This document shows positions 47,654 through 56,270 of a DNA stretch of 64,000 nucleotides, piece by piece. Position numbers and translations under genes: made by a program. The notes below the pieces were generated by a model. That model did not search any database and was not told the DNA's origin. It worked only from the letters and a program-made list of their open reading frames with translations. The stretch covers positions 215,215 through 279,214 of the forward strand of contig NZ_PDVP01000004.1 in the NCBI RefSeq assembly GCF_002727065.1, given 5' to 3'. Every line of letters begins with the position of its first letter. The first letter of the stretch is position 1. Source of the DNA: Zhengella mangrovi. GTDB taxonomy: Bacteria; Pseudomonadota; Alphaproteobacteria; Rhizobiales; Rhizobiaceae.

Positions 47654-50600
47654 ACCTGATACTTACAACGCGCTGACCCGCCTTCTGTTCCACGCAGGCC
47701 TTTCCATTGATCTGCACCATGGAGGCATCGACCAGGTTGGTGCCGAACCCGCGTTCCGCCTGACCGTCGGTTGCCTCAATGTGATCGGCGCGTTCGATCC
47801 AGTCGAGGTGGACGAATCCATCCCTCCGCTGCCACCGGACATCCAGCCGCCCGCCCGTGGAGGCCAGTGCGCCGTACTTGACGGCATTGGTCGCCCATTC
47901 GTGGAAGATCAGCGCAAAGGGCGTCACCTTTTCCGCCGAAATCGCGGTCTCCGTGCCTTCCACGGTGATGTTGTCGCCCTTGACGTAGGGTTCCAGAACG
48001 GCGGTGATGATGCGGTCCAGGTTGATGCCCTTCTCGTTGCGGGCACTTGTCGCCATGGCGTGCGCCCGGCCAAGCGCGGAAATGCGCTCGCGCAGATCCG
48101 CCGACATCTCGCGCGGATCGGAATGCAGGCGGGTGACCGCGCCGATCATGCCTGAAATCACTGCGAACAGGTTCTTCACCCGGTGGTTCATTTCCCGGAT
48201 CATGAGTTCGCGGGCATTCGCCAGGCGCTTTTCCGGTGTCATGTCGAAACTGACACCGACCAGGGTGGCCGGATCGGACGCGATGCGCCGGCCGCGAATG
48301 CGCAGATAGTTTTCCGCGCCCGGCGGATTGGCCGATCGGAAGTCCAGTTCGAATTCGTCGTCGCTGTGGAGTGCATCCTGAAAACCGGCCTCGACCGCGG
48401 CGCGATCGGCAGGGTGGACCGCGGCGAGGAAGTCATCCCGGGACAGGCCGTCCTCGCCGTCTACGGCCAGGAGGCTCCGGGCATCCGGGTTCAGTTCCAT
48501 CGTGCCCGCGCCCTCATCGAGCATCCATATGCCGACGCCAGCCACCTGCGTTGCCAGTTTCAGCCGGTTCCGCTCAGCTTCCAGCGCATCCTGCATGTCG
48601 TGGATGCGCGTGATGTCGGTGAAGACGAGGTTGGCGCCCCGGGTGCTGCCGTCCGCCAGGCGGTAAGGCGTGGTGATCAGGGACCAGAAGGTCTTCTGGT
48701 CTCTCGAGGCGATGGCCCGGACACGGTTTTCCCCGCCGGTCGCGACATCCCGGGCGTCGGCGAGAAACGCGTCGTCTTCGAGCGAATGCGCCATTTCCGT
48801 CAGCACGCGCCCCTTGTCGTTTTCCCGCAGCGGAAAGATCGCCGAGGCCGCCTTGGTGAAATTGCGGATGCGCAGGTCCTCATCAACGACAACGAGCGCA
48901 AGCTGGGTCGATTCCAGGAAGTTCGACATGTCGGCATTGGCGAGAACGAGCTGGTCGACCTTGCTCTTGAGTTCGTCGTTGACCGTCGTCAGTTCCTCGT
49001 TGGTCGATTGCAACTCCTCGTTCATCGACATCATTTCTTCGTTGGAGCTCTTGAGTTCCTCGTTGGTCGTCTCGAGCTCCTCGATGGTCGTGCGCAGCTT
49101 CTCCTGGGAAAACCGCAGTTCCTCCTGCAATGTCGCCACTTCGTTTTCCGACGAGCCGGAATAGGTGAAGACGTCGTCGTAACCGGGGCGGAAGCCGGAG
49201 GCCTCGGAGAAGATCAGCAAGGCGGAATCGCTGCTGACCGGATCGGCGATGAGGTTGATCGCCTGCGTTCCGAACTCCGACTGCACCTCGATGTTGCGCA
49301 CGACGACGCGGGAATTCTCACGCAACGACTGGCGGACCAGGTTGATCGCAACCTCGCGAATGCCCGGCCGGGCAATGGCGGTGATGTTGGGCGGGCCATA
49401 GGCCGTGAAGGATACCGTGAGATAGCGCGACAGTTGGCCGAAGGTCGATTTCACGTTGCCGGCCTGGTCAACGACGACCGACGGCATGATGTAGCGATCG
49501 GTCAGCTTGGACAGCACGATCCGGTCGAAATCCTGCTTGTCCTGGCGGCCTGCTTCGGTGGACTCGGACCGGGCAGCCGGGTGCTGGGTGCGCTTCAGGT
49601 TTCTCGAATAGCGCTGCGGAAAGGCCGATTTGCCGGGGAGGCGTCGAAAGATCTTGATCCGTCCATCGACCTTCTCGAACAGGTCCTCAAACCGGCCGAT
49701 CGACTCGGACGCGCCCAGAAGCAGCGTTCCACCCTCGTTGATCGAATAGTGAAACATCGGGATGACCTGTTTCTGCAGGTCGTCGCCGAGGTAGATCAGC
49801 AGGTTGCGGCACGAGACGAGGTCGATGTTGGAATAGGGCGGATCCTTGATCAGGCTGTGCTGTGAAAAACGGATGAGATCGCGGATGCGCGAGGTGAATT
49901 CGAAATAGTCGCCATGCGAGGCCAGGTAGGGCATCGTCCGGAAAGCTTCCGGAATGTCGGCCATGGCCGAAGCCGGGAAGCGGCCGCGCCGCGCGATCGA
50001 CAGCATCTGCTCGTCGATGTCGGTCGCAAAGACGTGCATGTCGGGATGCTGGCCGGTGCGATGGGCATGCCTGTCGAGCAGCATGGCGATGGTGAAGGCC
50101 TCCTCGCCGCTGGAGCAACCGGGAACCCAGACACGGATCACGCCACTGTCGGCCGCGCGCTCGAAAAGGGCCGGGATGATCTCTTCTTCAAGGTAGTCGA
50201 AGTGGTCAGGATCGCGAAAGAAGCGCGTGACGTTGATCAGCATGTCCCGCAACAGCGCTTTAGGCTCGCCCGGCCGATCCTTCAGCCGGGAAAGGTAATC
50301 GCGTGCCGTGGGAACGCCCAGAACCTGCATCCGTCTCTGGATCCGCCGGATCAGGGTCGGCAGCTTGTACCCGGAGAAATCATAGCCGGTGCTCTTTGCC
50401 AGTTCGGCGCAGATCTCATTAATCTGGCTTTCCAGCGCATCCTCGATGCGTCCGTGGCCTTCCTGTTCGAAGGTGTGGGTGCGAATGCGGTGCAGCGTTT
50501 CGACGATCCCTTCCGGCTCAAGGACGAAATCGACCAGCCCGGTCGCGACGGCTGCCAGCGGCATGCTGTCGTACTTGGCCGAGCTGGGTTCCTGGGCGAC

Positions 50601-51077
50601 TGCCACGCCGCCGTTTTCCTTGATCGCGCGGAGACCGATCGCGCCGTCCGCGCCCGTACCGGACATGACCACGCAGACGGCATTGCTGCCCTGGTCTCCG
50701 GCGAGCGAGATGAAGAAATCATCGATCGGCCGGCGCATGCCACGCCGTTCCCGGAAAGAGACGAGGCTCAGGACGCCGTCCTTCAGCTCAAGTCCGCTGC
50801 CGGGCGGGATGACATAGACATGGTCGGCGTCGACCTTGACGTCTCCGGACACCTGCATGACCGCGAGCTTCGTCTGGCGTCCGATCAGTTCGGCCAGCAG
50901 GCTTTCGTGGTTCGGGTCGAGGTGCTGGATCAGGACGAATGCCATGTCCATGCCCGGCTCGGCATGGGCAAGCATTTCCCGAACCGCTTCCAGCCCGCCT
51001 GCAGATGCGCCAATCCCGACGATCAACGGCCCGGCCAAAGCCTGTGCGTGTCCCGGATCGCCTTTCTTTCCGTGCAT
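47643..51077 (-). CDS. CheB-CheR-PAS-PAS-HWE hybrid histidine kinase
   Basis: 1144 residues from the ATG at 51077; TTG at 51140 would add 21. In order: a CheB methylesterase domain (about 10-190, with catalytic Ser in GIGASAGGLEAV, His in IQHLDPNHE and Asp in SGTGADG); a CheR methyltransferase (about 200-460, SAM site VWVPGCSSGEEAF); a long coiled coil of E-E-L-x-T/S-x-N repeats (about 640-710); two PAS domains; and an HWE kinase (about 940-1140). The kinase has phospho-His in MNHRVKNLFAVISGM, N box HEWATNAVKYG and the W-x-E element DWIER. Such proteins couple a sensory input to a phosphorelay, often the general stress response in alphaproteobacteria. The response regulator follows. Confidence 0.92.
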   Translation of the reverse strand: MHGKKGDPGHAQALAGPLIVGIGASAGGLEAVREMLAHAEPGMDMAFVLIQHLDPNHESLLAELIGRQTKLAVMQVSGDVKVDADHVYVIPPGSGLELKDGVLSLVSFRERRGMRRPIDDFFISLAGDQGSNAVCVVMSGTGADGAIGLRAIKENGGVAVAQEPSSAKYDSMPLAAVATGLVDFVLEPEGIVETLHRIRTHTFEQEGHGRIEDALESQINEICAELAKSTGYDFSGYKLPTLIRRIQRRMQVLGVPTARDYLSRLKDRPGEPKALLRDMLINVTRFFRDPDHFDYLEEEIIPALFERAADSGVIRVWVPGCSSGEEAFTIAMLLDRHAHRTGQHPDMHVFATDIDEQMLSIARRGRFPASAMADIPEAFRTMPYLASHGDYFEFTSRIRDLIRFSQHSLIKDPPYSNIDLVSCRNLLIYLGDDLQKQVIPMFHYSINEGGTLLLGASESIGRFEDLFEKVDGRIKIFRRLPGKSAFPQRYSRNLKRTQHPAARSESTEAGRQDKQDFDRIVLSKLTDRYIMPSVVVDQAGNVKSTFGQLSRYLTVSFTAYGPPNITAIARPGIREVAINLVRQSLRENSRVVVRNIEVQSEFGTQAINLIADPVSSDSALLIFSEASGFRPGYDDVFTYSGSSENEVATLQEELRFSQEKLRTTIEELETTNEELKSSNEEMMSMNEELQSTNEELTTVNDELKSKVDQLVLANADMSNFLESTQLALVVVDEDLRIRNFTKAASAIFPLRENDKGRVLTEMAHSLEDDAFLADARDVATGGENRVRAIASRDQKTFWSLITTPYRLADGSTRGANLVFTDITRIHDMQDALEAERNRLKLATQVAGVGIWMLDEGAGTMELNPDARSLLAVDGEDGLSRDDFLAAVHPADRAAVEAGFQDALHSDDEFELDFRSANPPGAENYLRIRGRRIASDPATLVGVSFDMTPEKRLANARELMIREMNHRVKNLFAVISGMIGAVTRLHSDPREMSADLRERISALGRAHAMATSARNEKGINLDRIITAVLEPYVKGDNITVEGTETAISAEKVTPFALIFHEWATNAVKYGALASTGGRLDVRWQRRDGFVHLDWIERADHIEATDGQAERGFGTNLVDASMVQINGKACVEQKAGQRVVSIRFDA

Positions 51078-51150
51078 CTGCCGTTGAATCCGCCTGCGAT
51101 GAGATAAACCGTAATCTAATTTATCGCATTTGTTCGACAATCAAGCCGCT

Positions 51151-51690
51151 TCACTCGAGAATCGTCATGCGCGATTGCGCCACGGCCGAAAGACTGCCGG
51201 CCAGGGCTTCTGCCGATGTCAGCGAAAACATGCTGTGATCCCGGTTGACCGCGGAAAACATGTCGAGTTCCCGCCCGAGCGTTTCCTCGTAAGCCATGGC
51301 ACGGCGAACGGCATCGGCGGCGGTCATGTCGAACTGCGAGGCAAAGAAGTAGGCCGTCGCGTTGTTCTGGCGCCGAACCCTCGACATGAACACGTAATTT
51401 ATGAAGCGCTTTCCGTCCTTGCGGAAGTTGACGATGCGGAACCGTTCCGAGCCGCGTGTCTCGTCAGAAATGTAGGCCCGGATGTTTTCGCGGGTCTCTT
51501 TCTGGTCCTGATCCCGCTGGAGAAAGCGGCAGTTCCGGCCGATCACGTCGTCGCGGGAATAGCCGGTCATGGTCAGGAAGGCCTGGTTCGCCACGACCAG
51601 CGGCAGGTCGGCAATGTCGGTCGGGGCCAGCGTGATGGCGATGGTCGACCGATCGGCGAGATCCTGGATGGAGGATAGATAGGCGTCCAC
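51151..51690 (-). CDS. Short LOV-domain blue-light photoreceptor
   Basis: 179 residues from the GTG at 51690 (AGGGAG 6 bases upstream); an in-frame TTG at 51798 is a weaker choice and no ATG is available. The LOV motif GRNCRFLQ holds the photoactive Cys that forms a flavin adduct. The two flavin-binding Asn lie in NFRKDGKRFIN and the Gln of the last strand in FFASQFDMT. A C-terminal helix of about 50 residues follows, with no enzymatic domain: a short LOV protein. It sits 73 bases upstream of the CheB-CheR-HWE kinase on the same strand, suggesting that it feeds light input to it. Confidence 0.9.
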   Translation of the reverse strand: MDAYLSSIQDLADRSTIAITLAPTDIADLPLVVANQAFLTMTGYSRDDVIGRNCRFLQRDQDQKETRENIRAYISDETRGSERFRIVNFRKDGKRFINYVFMSRVRRQNNATAYFFASQFDMTAADAVRRAMAYEETLGRELDMFSAVNRDHSMFSLTSAEALAGSLSAVAQSRMTILE

Positions 51691-51851
51691 GCGTTGCTCC
51701 CTGGTCCCCGTCGCGTCATCCGGCGCGTGGTCCTTGAGACCAGTCCTGCACCAGAAACCCGAACGCGCGACGCGAAGGGAAGTTCCGGCGGCGAGCAAAA
51801 ATATCCGCGGCGCCGGCCATTATCGTCAAACCGGCAGATCCAGCGTCGTCC

Positions 51852-52670
51852 CTAGAGCCCGTTCAGCAGCGCCTGGATTTCGTTGACCAATCCCACCATG
51901 GCCGGACCATAGACCGTGTTCATCGCCTCCGTGGTGAACTGGTGCGGCGGGCCGCCGCAATTGAAGCCGTAGATGCCTGTCCCGTCGGCGGCGACGAGCG
52001 CCGTTCCGACGGCATTGATGTCGCTTCGCCACGTCCCGGACGAGGTGACAAAGCCCTTGTCGGAGAATTCCACGATGGCACCGTCGATCACGCTGCGCAG
52101 CGCCGGCCACTCCGGTCCGTAGCGCTCGGCGAGGCCGGCATAGACGGGCTGGCGTTCGGCTTCCGGCATGGCCGCAATCAGCGACCAGCCCATGGCCGTC
52201 TTGGCCAGCGGCACGCGTGACCCGACGTCGAGCTGAACGGTGAAGGTGGAGGATCCGCGCGAAATATCGATGTACAGCGCCCGGTTGCGATCCAGCACGC
52301 CCATGGCGATCGGCGCCGACAGGCGGTCGGCCGCGGCCTTGGCAACGGGGCGTGCGAGCTGACGGATGCCCAGCCCGGCGAGGGCGGAATAGCCGAGCGC
52401 GATGGCCTGCGGCGCCAGGCGGTACTTGTTCAGACGGTGCACCTTCGTGAGGTAGCCCAGTTCGCAGAGCGTGTAGGTCAGGCGGGTGACGGTCGGCTTC
52501 GGCAGGCCGGTGCGTTCGGCGATCTCCTGGTTTCCCAGGAAATGGTCGCGAACCCGGAAGGCGCGCAGCACTTCGAGGCCCCGCGCAAGCGCCGTGACGA
52601 ACTTGCGATCGCCACTTCTCGGCCCGGCAGAAAGCTCGTCACCGTCCATCCCGTGTCCCGTTGTTGACAT
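51852..52670 (-). CDS. IclR-family transcriptional regulator
   Basis: 272 residues from the ATG at 52670; an in-frame ATG at 52649 is an alternative. Winged helix at about residues 25-85 (NQEIAERTGLPKPTVTRLTYTL is the recognition element, with LGYL following) and a C-terminal effector-binding domain (about 95-265). It is divergent from the ABC importer operon across 79 bp to a leader ORF, and a palindrome there is the likely operator. It probably controls that importer; the effector is presumably its substrate or a breakdown product. Confidence 0.93.
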   Translation of the reverse strand: MSTTGHGMDGDELSAGPRSGDRKFVTALARGLEVLRAFRVRDHFLGNQEIAERTGLPKPTVTRLTYTLCELGYLTKVHRLNKYRLAPQAIALGYSALAGLGIRQLARPVAKAAADRLSAPIAMGVLDRNRALYIDISRGSSTFTVQLDVGSRVPLAKTAMGWSLIAAMPEAERQPVYAGLAERYGPEWPALRSVIDGAIVEFSDKGFVTSSGTWRSDINAVGTALVAADGTGIYGFNCGGPPHQFTTEAMNTVYGPAMVGLVNEIQALLNGL

Positions 52671-52716
52671 TCGCCTGCCGGTGCATATCAATAGGTCAAA
52701 TAAAAGTAAAACAGAA

Positions 52717-52731
52717 TTTCGCTCTGCGAAA
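52717..52731. promoter_or_regulatory. Palindromic operator candidate between iclR and importer genes
   Basis: TTTCGC-tct-GCGAAA, a perfect 6+3+6 palindrome of the size bound by IclR proteins, just upstream of the leader ORF ribosome site. It could cover the importer promoter. Confidence 0.5.
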
Positions 52732-52749
52732 CGGGAGGAGTCAGCCACG

Positions 52750-52845
52750 ATGGCCTGTGCCAACGCAGGACTGTGGTCCCATGGCCGCATAGAAGCCAAC
52801 CGATCGTTCTCCAGTGCCGGTTCCCGCCGGCAGGTTCCTTCCTGA
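52750..52845 (+). CDS. Possible 31-residue leader peptide before livG
   Basis: A 31-codon frame starts at the ATG at 52750 behind a very strong GGGAGGAG (9 bases away), and its TGA (52843-52845) overlaps the livG ATG by one base. livG itself has only a weak site, so coupling from this small frame could drive its translation. The sequence (MACANAGLWSHGRIEANRS) resembles no family I know. Translation is not shown; it could also be chance. Confidence 0.45.
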   Translation: MACANAGLWSHGRIEANRSFSSAGSRRQVPS

Positions 52846-53633
52846 TGACGGCACAAAGCCCGAGCACCGACCCGATGCTGTCGGTGAAGGACGTCGCGGT
52901 CAGGTTCGGTGGCATCAAGGCCCTGGACGGGATCAGCTTTTCCATCCGCCAGGGGCAGATTCTCGGACTGATCGGCCCGAACGGCGCCGGCAAGACCACG
53001 CTCTTCAACTGCCTGAGCCGTCTCTACACACCGAATTCCGGCGATATCCTGTTCCAGGGCCAGAGCCTGCTCCACCGTCCGGCCCACCAGGTCGCCGCCG
53101 TCGGAATCGGGCGGACCTTCCAGAATCTCGCCTCGTTCTCCAACCTCAGCGTGCGCGACAACATCCGCATCGGCGCGCATTGCGCCAGCCGCGGCGACAT
53201 GATCAGCGACGTGCTGCGGCTTCCCTGGTCGAACCGCGAGGAAGCCAGGGTTAACGGTATCGTCGACGAACTGCTCGACTACCTCGACCTGAATGCGGTG
53301 GCCGACGAGACCGTCTCGGGCCTGCCGTTCGGCACGCTCAAGCGGGTGGAACTCGCCCGCGCGCTGGCCAGCTGCCCGGACCTGCTGCTGCTCGACGAAC
53401 CGGCCGGCGGTCTCAACCACGACGAGGTCTCCGAACTGGGCGACCACATCCGGCGCATCCGTGACGAGCGCAACATCACCGTGCTGCTGGTCGAGCACCA
53501 CATGAACCTGGTCATGTCGGTTTCCGACATGGTCGTCGTCCTGAACTTCGGGCGCAAGATCGCGGAGGGCACGCCCGGCGAGGTGCAGGCCGACCCGGAA
53601 GTGATCCGCGCCTATCTCGGAGACAGCCATTGA
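52845..53633 (+). CDS. livG: Branched-chain-type ABC importer, ATPase LivG
   Basis: 262 residues from the ATG at 52845. Walker A GPNGAGKTT near residue 43, LivG-type signature SGLPFGTLKRVELARAL, Walker B LLLLDEPAGGLNHDE, and the EHHMNLVMSVSDMVVVLNFG end specific to LivG proteins. Energises uptake through LivH/LivM. First of five genes (livGFHMK); the stop overlaps the livF start by 4 bases. Confidence 0.93.
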   Translation: MTAQSPSTDPMLSVKDVAVRFGGIKALDGISFSIRQGQILGLIGPNGAGKTTLFNCLSRLYTPNSGDILFQGQSLLHRPAHQVAAVGIGRTFQNLASFSNLSVRDNIRIGAHCASRGDMISDVLRLPWSNREEARVNGIVDELLDYLDLNAVADETVSGLPFGTLKRVELARALASCPDLLLLDEPAGGLNHDEVSELGDHIRRIRDERNITVLLVEHHMNLVMSVSDMVVVLNFGRKIAEGTPGEVQADPEVIRAYLGDSH

Positions 53634-54343
53634 AACCCCTGCTTCGCGTCCGCGGGCTTGAAGCCCAGTATGGCCTTCTCAAGGTCCTCCACGGGATCGA
53701 TTTCGACATCGGCGAGGGTTCGGTGACGACGCTGCTCGGTGCCAACGGCGCGGGCAAGACGACCACGCTGCGAGCGCTGTGCGGCATGGTGCGCCATTCG
53801 GGCACGATCGATTTCGACGGCGTCGACCTGACGCGGCGCCGGACCGAGGACATCGTGCGCCTCGGCATCGCGCATGTGCCGGAAGGGCGGGGCACGTTCA
53901 CCTCGCTCACGGTCGAGGAAAACCTGCAACTGGGCGCGATGACCCGGCGCCAGGGCAGCGAGATCGAGGAGGATATCCGCCGCATCTACCGGTTCTTTCC
54001 CCGCCTGGAGGAACGGTCCGGCCAGCAGGCCGGGACGCTTTCGGGCGGCGAACAGCAGATGCTGGCCGTAGGCCGCGCGCTGATGCTGCGCCCGCGGCTG
54101 ATGCTGCTGGACGAACCCTCGTTCGGCCTTGCACCGCTGATCGTGCGCGAGGTGTTCGCCATCCTGGCCGACATTCGCGACAACATGGGCGTGAGCATGC
54201 TGATCGTCGAACAGAATGCCTCGCTGGCGCTGGAACTGGCGGACGAGGCCTACCTGATCGAAACCGGCGAGATCGCCCTGTCGGGTCCGGCGGCCGAGAT
54301 CCGCGACAACGAATCCGTCCGCAATTCCTATCTGGGTTACTGA
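53630..54343 (+). CDS. livF: Branched-chain-type ABC importer, ATPase LivF
   Basis: 237 residues, TTG start at 53630 overlapping the livG stop. Walker A GANGAGKTT, signature LSGGEQQMLAVGRAL, Walker B LMLLDEPSFGLAP (all intact), and the C-terminal VEQNASLALELADEAYLIETG typical of LivF. Partner of LivG in the ATPase dimer. 9 bases before livH. Confidence 0.93.
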   Translation: MKPLLRVRGLEAQYGLLKVLHGIDFDIGEGSVTTLLGANGAGKTTTLRALCGMVRHSGTIDFDGVDLTRRRTEDIVRLGIAHVPEGRGTFTSLTVEENLQLGAMTRRQGSEIEEDIRRIYRFFPRLEERSGQQAGTLSGGEQQMLAVGRALMLRPRLMLLDEPSFGLAPLIVREVFAILADIRDNMGVSMLIVEQNASLALELADEAYLIETGEIALSGPAAEIRDNESVRNSYLGY

Positions 54344-54352
54344 GGAGGCACC

Positions 54353-55231
54353 ATGGAGACCTTTTTCCAGCAGGTCCTCGGCGGGATCGCGACCGGCGGC
54401 ATCTATGCCTGCATGGCGCTCGCGGTGGTCATGATCTACCAGGCGATCCATCATCTCAATCTTGCCCAGGGCGAGATGGCGATGTTCTCCACCTTCATAG
54501 CCTGGCAATTGCTGCAATGGGGCTTTCCCTACTGGGCCGCCTTCGTGCTGACGCTGGGGATTTCCTTTGCCGGCGGTTTCCTGATCGAGCGGGTGGTGCT
54601 CAAGCCGCTGGAAAACGCACCGGTTCTCAGCCATCTCGTCATCTTCATCGCGCTCTACGCCATCTTCAACTCGCTGGCCGGCTTCATCTGGGACTTCACC
54701 GTCAAGCCGTTCCCGAGCCCGTTCGGCACCGCCGCGCTGTTCGGCGAGGGCCTGATCGGCGCGCACCAGGCCGGCATGATCCTGGTGACGCTGATTGTCC
54801 TGTTCCTGCTGTTCGCCTTTTTCCGCTACACCCGCGTCGGCCTGGCGATGCGGGCGGCGGCGGCCAATCCGGAGTCCGCCCGGCTGGTCGGCATCCGGGT
54901 CGGCACCATGGCCGCGCTCGGCTGGGGCATGGCCGCATCGATCGGCGCAGTGGCCGGCATCATGATCGCACCGGTGGTGTTCCTGGAGCCCAACATGATG
55001 CTGTCGATCCTGCTCTACGGGTTCGCCGGCGCGGTTCTCGGCGGACTAACCAGCCCGGGCGGCGCGGTGTTCGGCGGCTTCGCCGTCGGCGTGATCGAGA
55101 ACCTGGCCGGCACCTACATTCCCGTGGTCGGCGCTGAACTGAAACTGCCCATCGCGCTGGCTCTCATCGTGGTGGTGCTGGTCATCAAGCCGAACGGCCT
55201 GTTCGGACGAACCGTGGTCCAGAGGGTCTGA
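54353..55231 (+). CDS. livH: Branched-chain-type ABC importer, permease LivH
   Basis: 292 residues with about eight membrane helices. Starts GGIATGGIYACMALAVVMIYQAIHHLNLAQGEMAMF, the standard LivH opening, and ends with the YGFAGAVLGGLTSPGGAVFGG coupling region that contacts the ATPases. GAGGCACC precedes the ATG. One base separates it from livM. Confidence 0.93.
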   Translation: METFFQQVLGGIATGGIYACMALAVVMIYQAIHHLNLAQGEMAMFSTFIAWQLLQWGFPYWAAFVLTLGISFAGGFLIERVVLKPLENAPVLSHLVIFIALYAIFNSLAGFIWDFTVKPFPSPFGTAALFGEGLIGAHQAGMILVTLIVLFLLFAFFRYTRVGLAMRAAAANPESARLVGIRVGTMAALGWGMAASIGAVAGIMIAPVVFLEPNMMLSILLYGFAGAVLGGLTSPGGAVFGGFAVGVIENLAGTYIPVVGAELKLPIALALIVVVLVIKPNGLFGRTVVQRV

Positions 55232-55232
55232 C

Positions 55233-56240
55233 ATGACGGCACAGCAAGACATCGCCCTGCCGGCAGGGCGCGACAAGACAGCGGACCGCAAGTCCGGAAC
55301 GGCCATGCTGCTGCTCTCGATCGCGGTGCTGGCGGTACTGTTCCTCTGTCCGCTGTTCCTCAAGAACTTCACCGTGTTCCAGCTAACCATGATGCTGATC
55401 TATGCCATCGCCATCATGGGCCTGAACCTGCTGACCGGTTTCAACGGCCAGTTCTCGCTGGGCCACGGCGCCTTCTACGCGATCGGCGCCTACACCACCG
55501 CGATCCTGATGGAGCATTTCGGCATCGCCTACGGCTGGACCATCCCGGTGGCCGGTCTCGTCTGCTTCGTCTCGGGCTTTCTGTTCGGCCTGCCGGCGTT
55601 GCGCCTCGAAAGCATATACCTCGCGCTGGCCACCTTTTCGCTCGCCATTGCCACGCCGCAGATCCTCAAGCTGTCGATCCTGGAAGAGTGGACCGGCGGC
55701 GTTCAGGGTATCGTGATCATCAAGCCCGATGCCCCGTTCGGCCTGCCCCTGTCGCAGGACCAGTGGCTCTACTACGTCACGCTCGGCACCGGGCTCCTGC
55801 TCTACTGGGCGGCGCGCAACCTGGTCAGAAGCCGGTCCGGCCGCGCGATCATGGCGATCCGCGACAACCCGGTCGCCGCGCGGTCCATGGGCGTCAACGT
55901 CTCGCTCTACAAGGCGCTCACCTTCGGCGTCAGCGCGCTGTTCACGGGTGTCGCCGGGGCGCTGGCCGCCATCGTGGTGCAGTTCGTCGCGCCCGACAGC
56001 TTCACGCTGGTCCTGTCCATCGCCCTGCTCGTCGGGCTGGTGGTCGGCGGCGTCGGCTGGCTGCCGGGTGCGCTGGCGGGCGGCGCCTTCATCGTTTTCG
56101 TTCCCAACATTGCCGAAGAGGTTTCCAAGGGCCTGTCGGGTGCAATGTACGGCCTCATCATGATCCTGCTGATCTACCTGATGCCGAGCGGAGCGGGAGG
56201 CCTGATCCGGACCTTGGCGGACTGGCAGAAGCGCCGCTGA
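55233..56240 (+). CDS. livM: Branched-chain-type ABC importer, permease LivM
   Basis: 335 residues with about ten membrane helices. LNLLTGFNGQFSLGHGAFYAIGAYTTAIL is the conserved LivM signature; RDNPVAARSMGVNVSLYKALTFGVSA is the coupling loop. The N-terminal 35 residues are charged and variable. Fourth of the operon genes. Confidence 0.93.
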   Translation: MTAQQDIALPAGRDKTADRKSGTAMLLLSIAVLAVLFLCPLFLKNFTVFQLTMMLIYAIAIMGLNLLTGFNGQFSLGHGAFYAIGAYTTAILMEHFGIAYGWTIPVAGLVCFVSGFLFGLPALRLESIYLALATFSLAIATPQILKLSILEEWTGGVQGIVIIKPDAPFGLPLSQDQWLYYVTLGTGLLLYWAARNLVRSRSGRAIMAIRDNPVAARSMGVNVSLYKALTFGVSALFTGVAGALAAIVVQFVAPDSFTLVLSIALLVGLVVGGVGWLPGALAGGAFIVFVPNIAEEVSKGLSGAMYGLIMILLIYLMPSGAGGLIRTLADWQKRR

Positions 56241-56270
56241 ACGGCGCCGAACAACAAGGGAGTGAAACGC

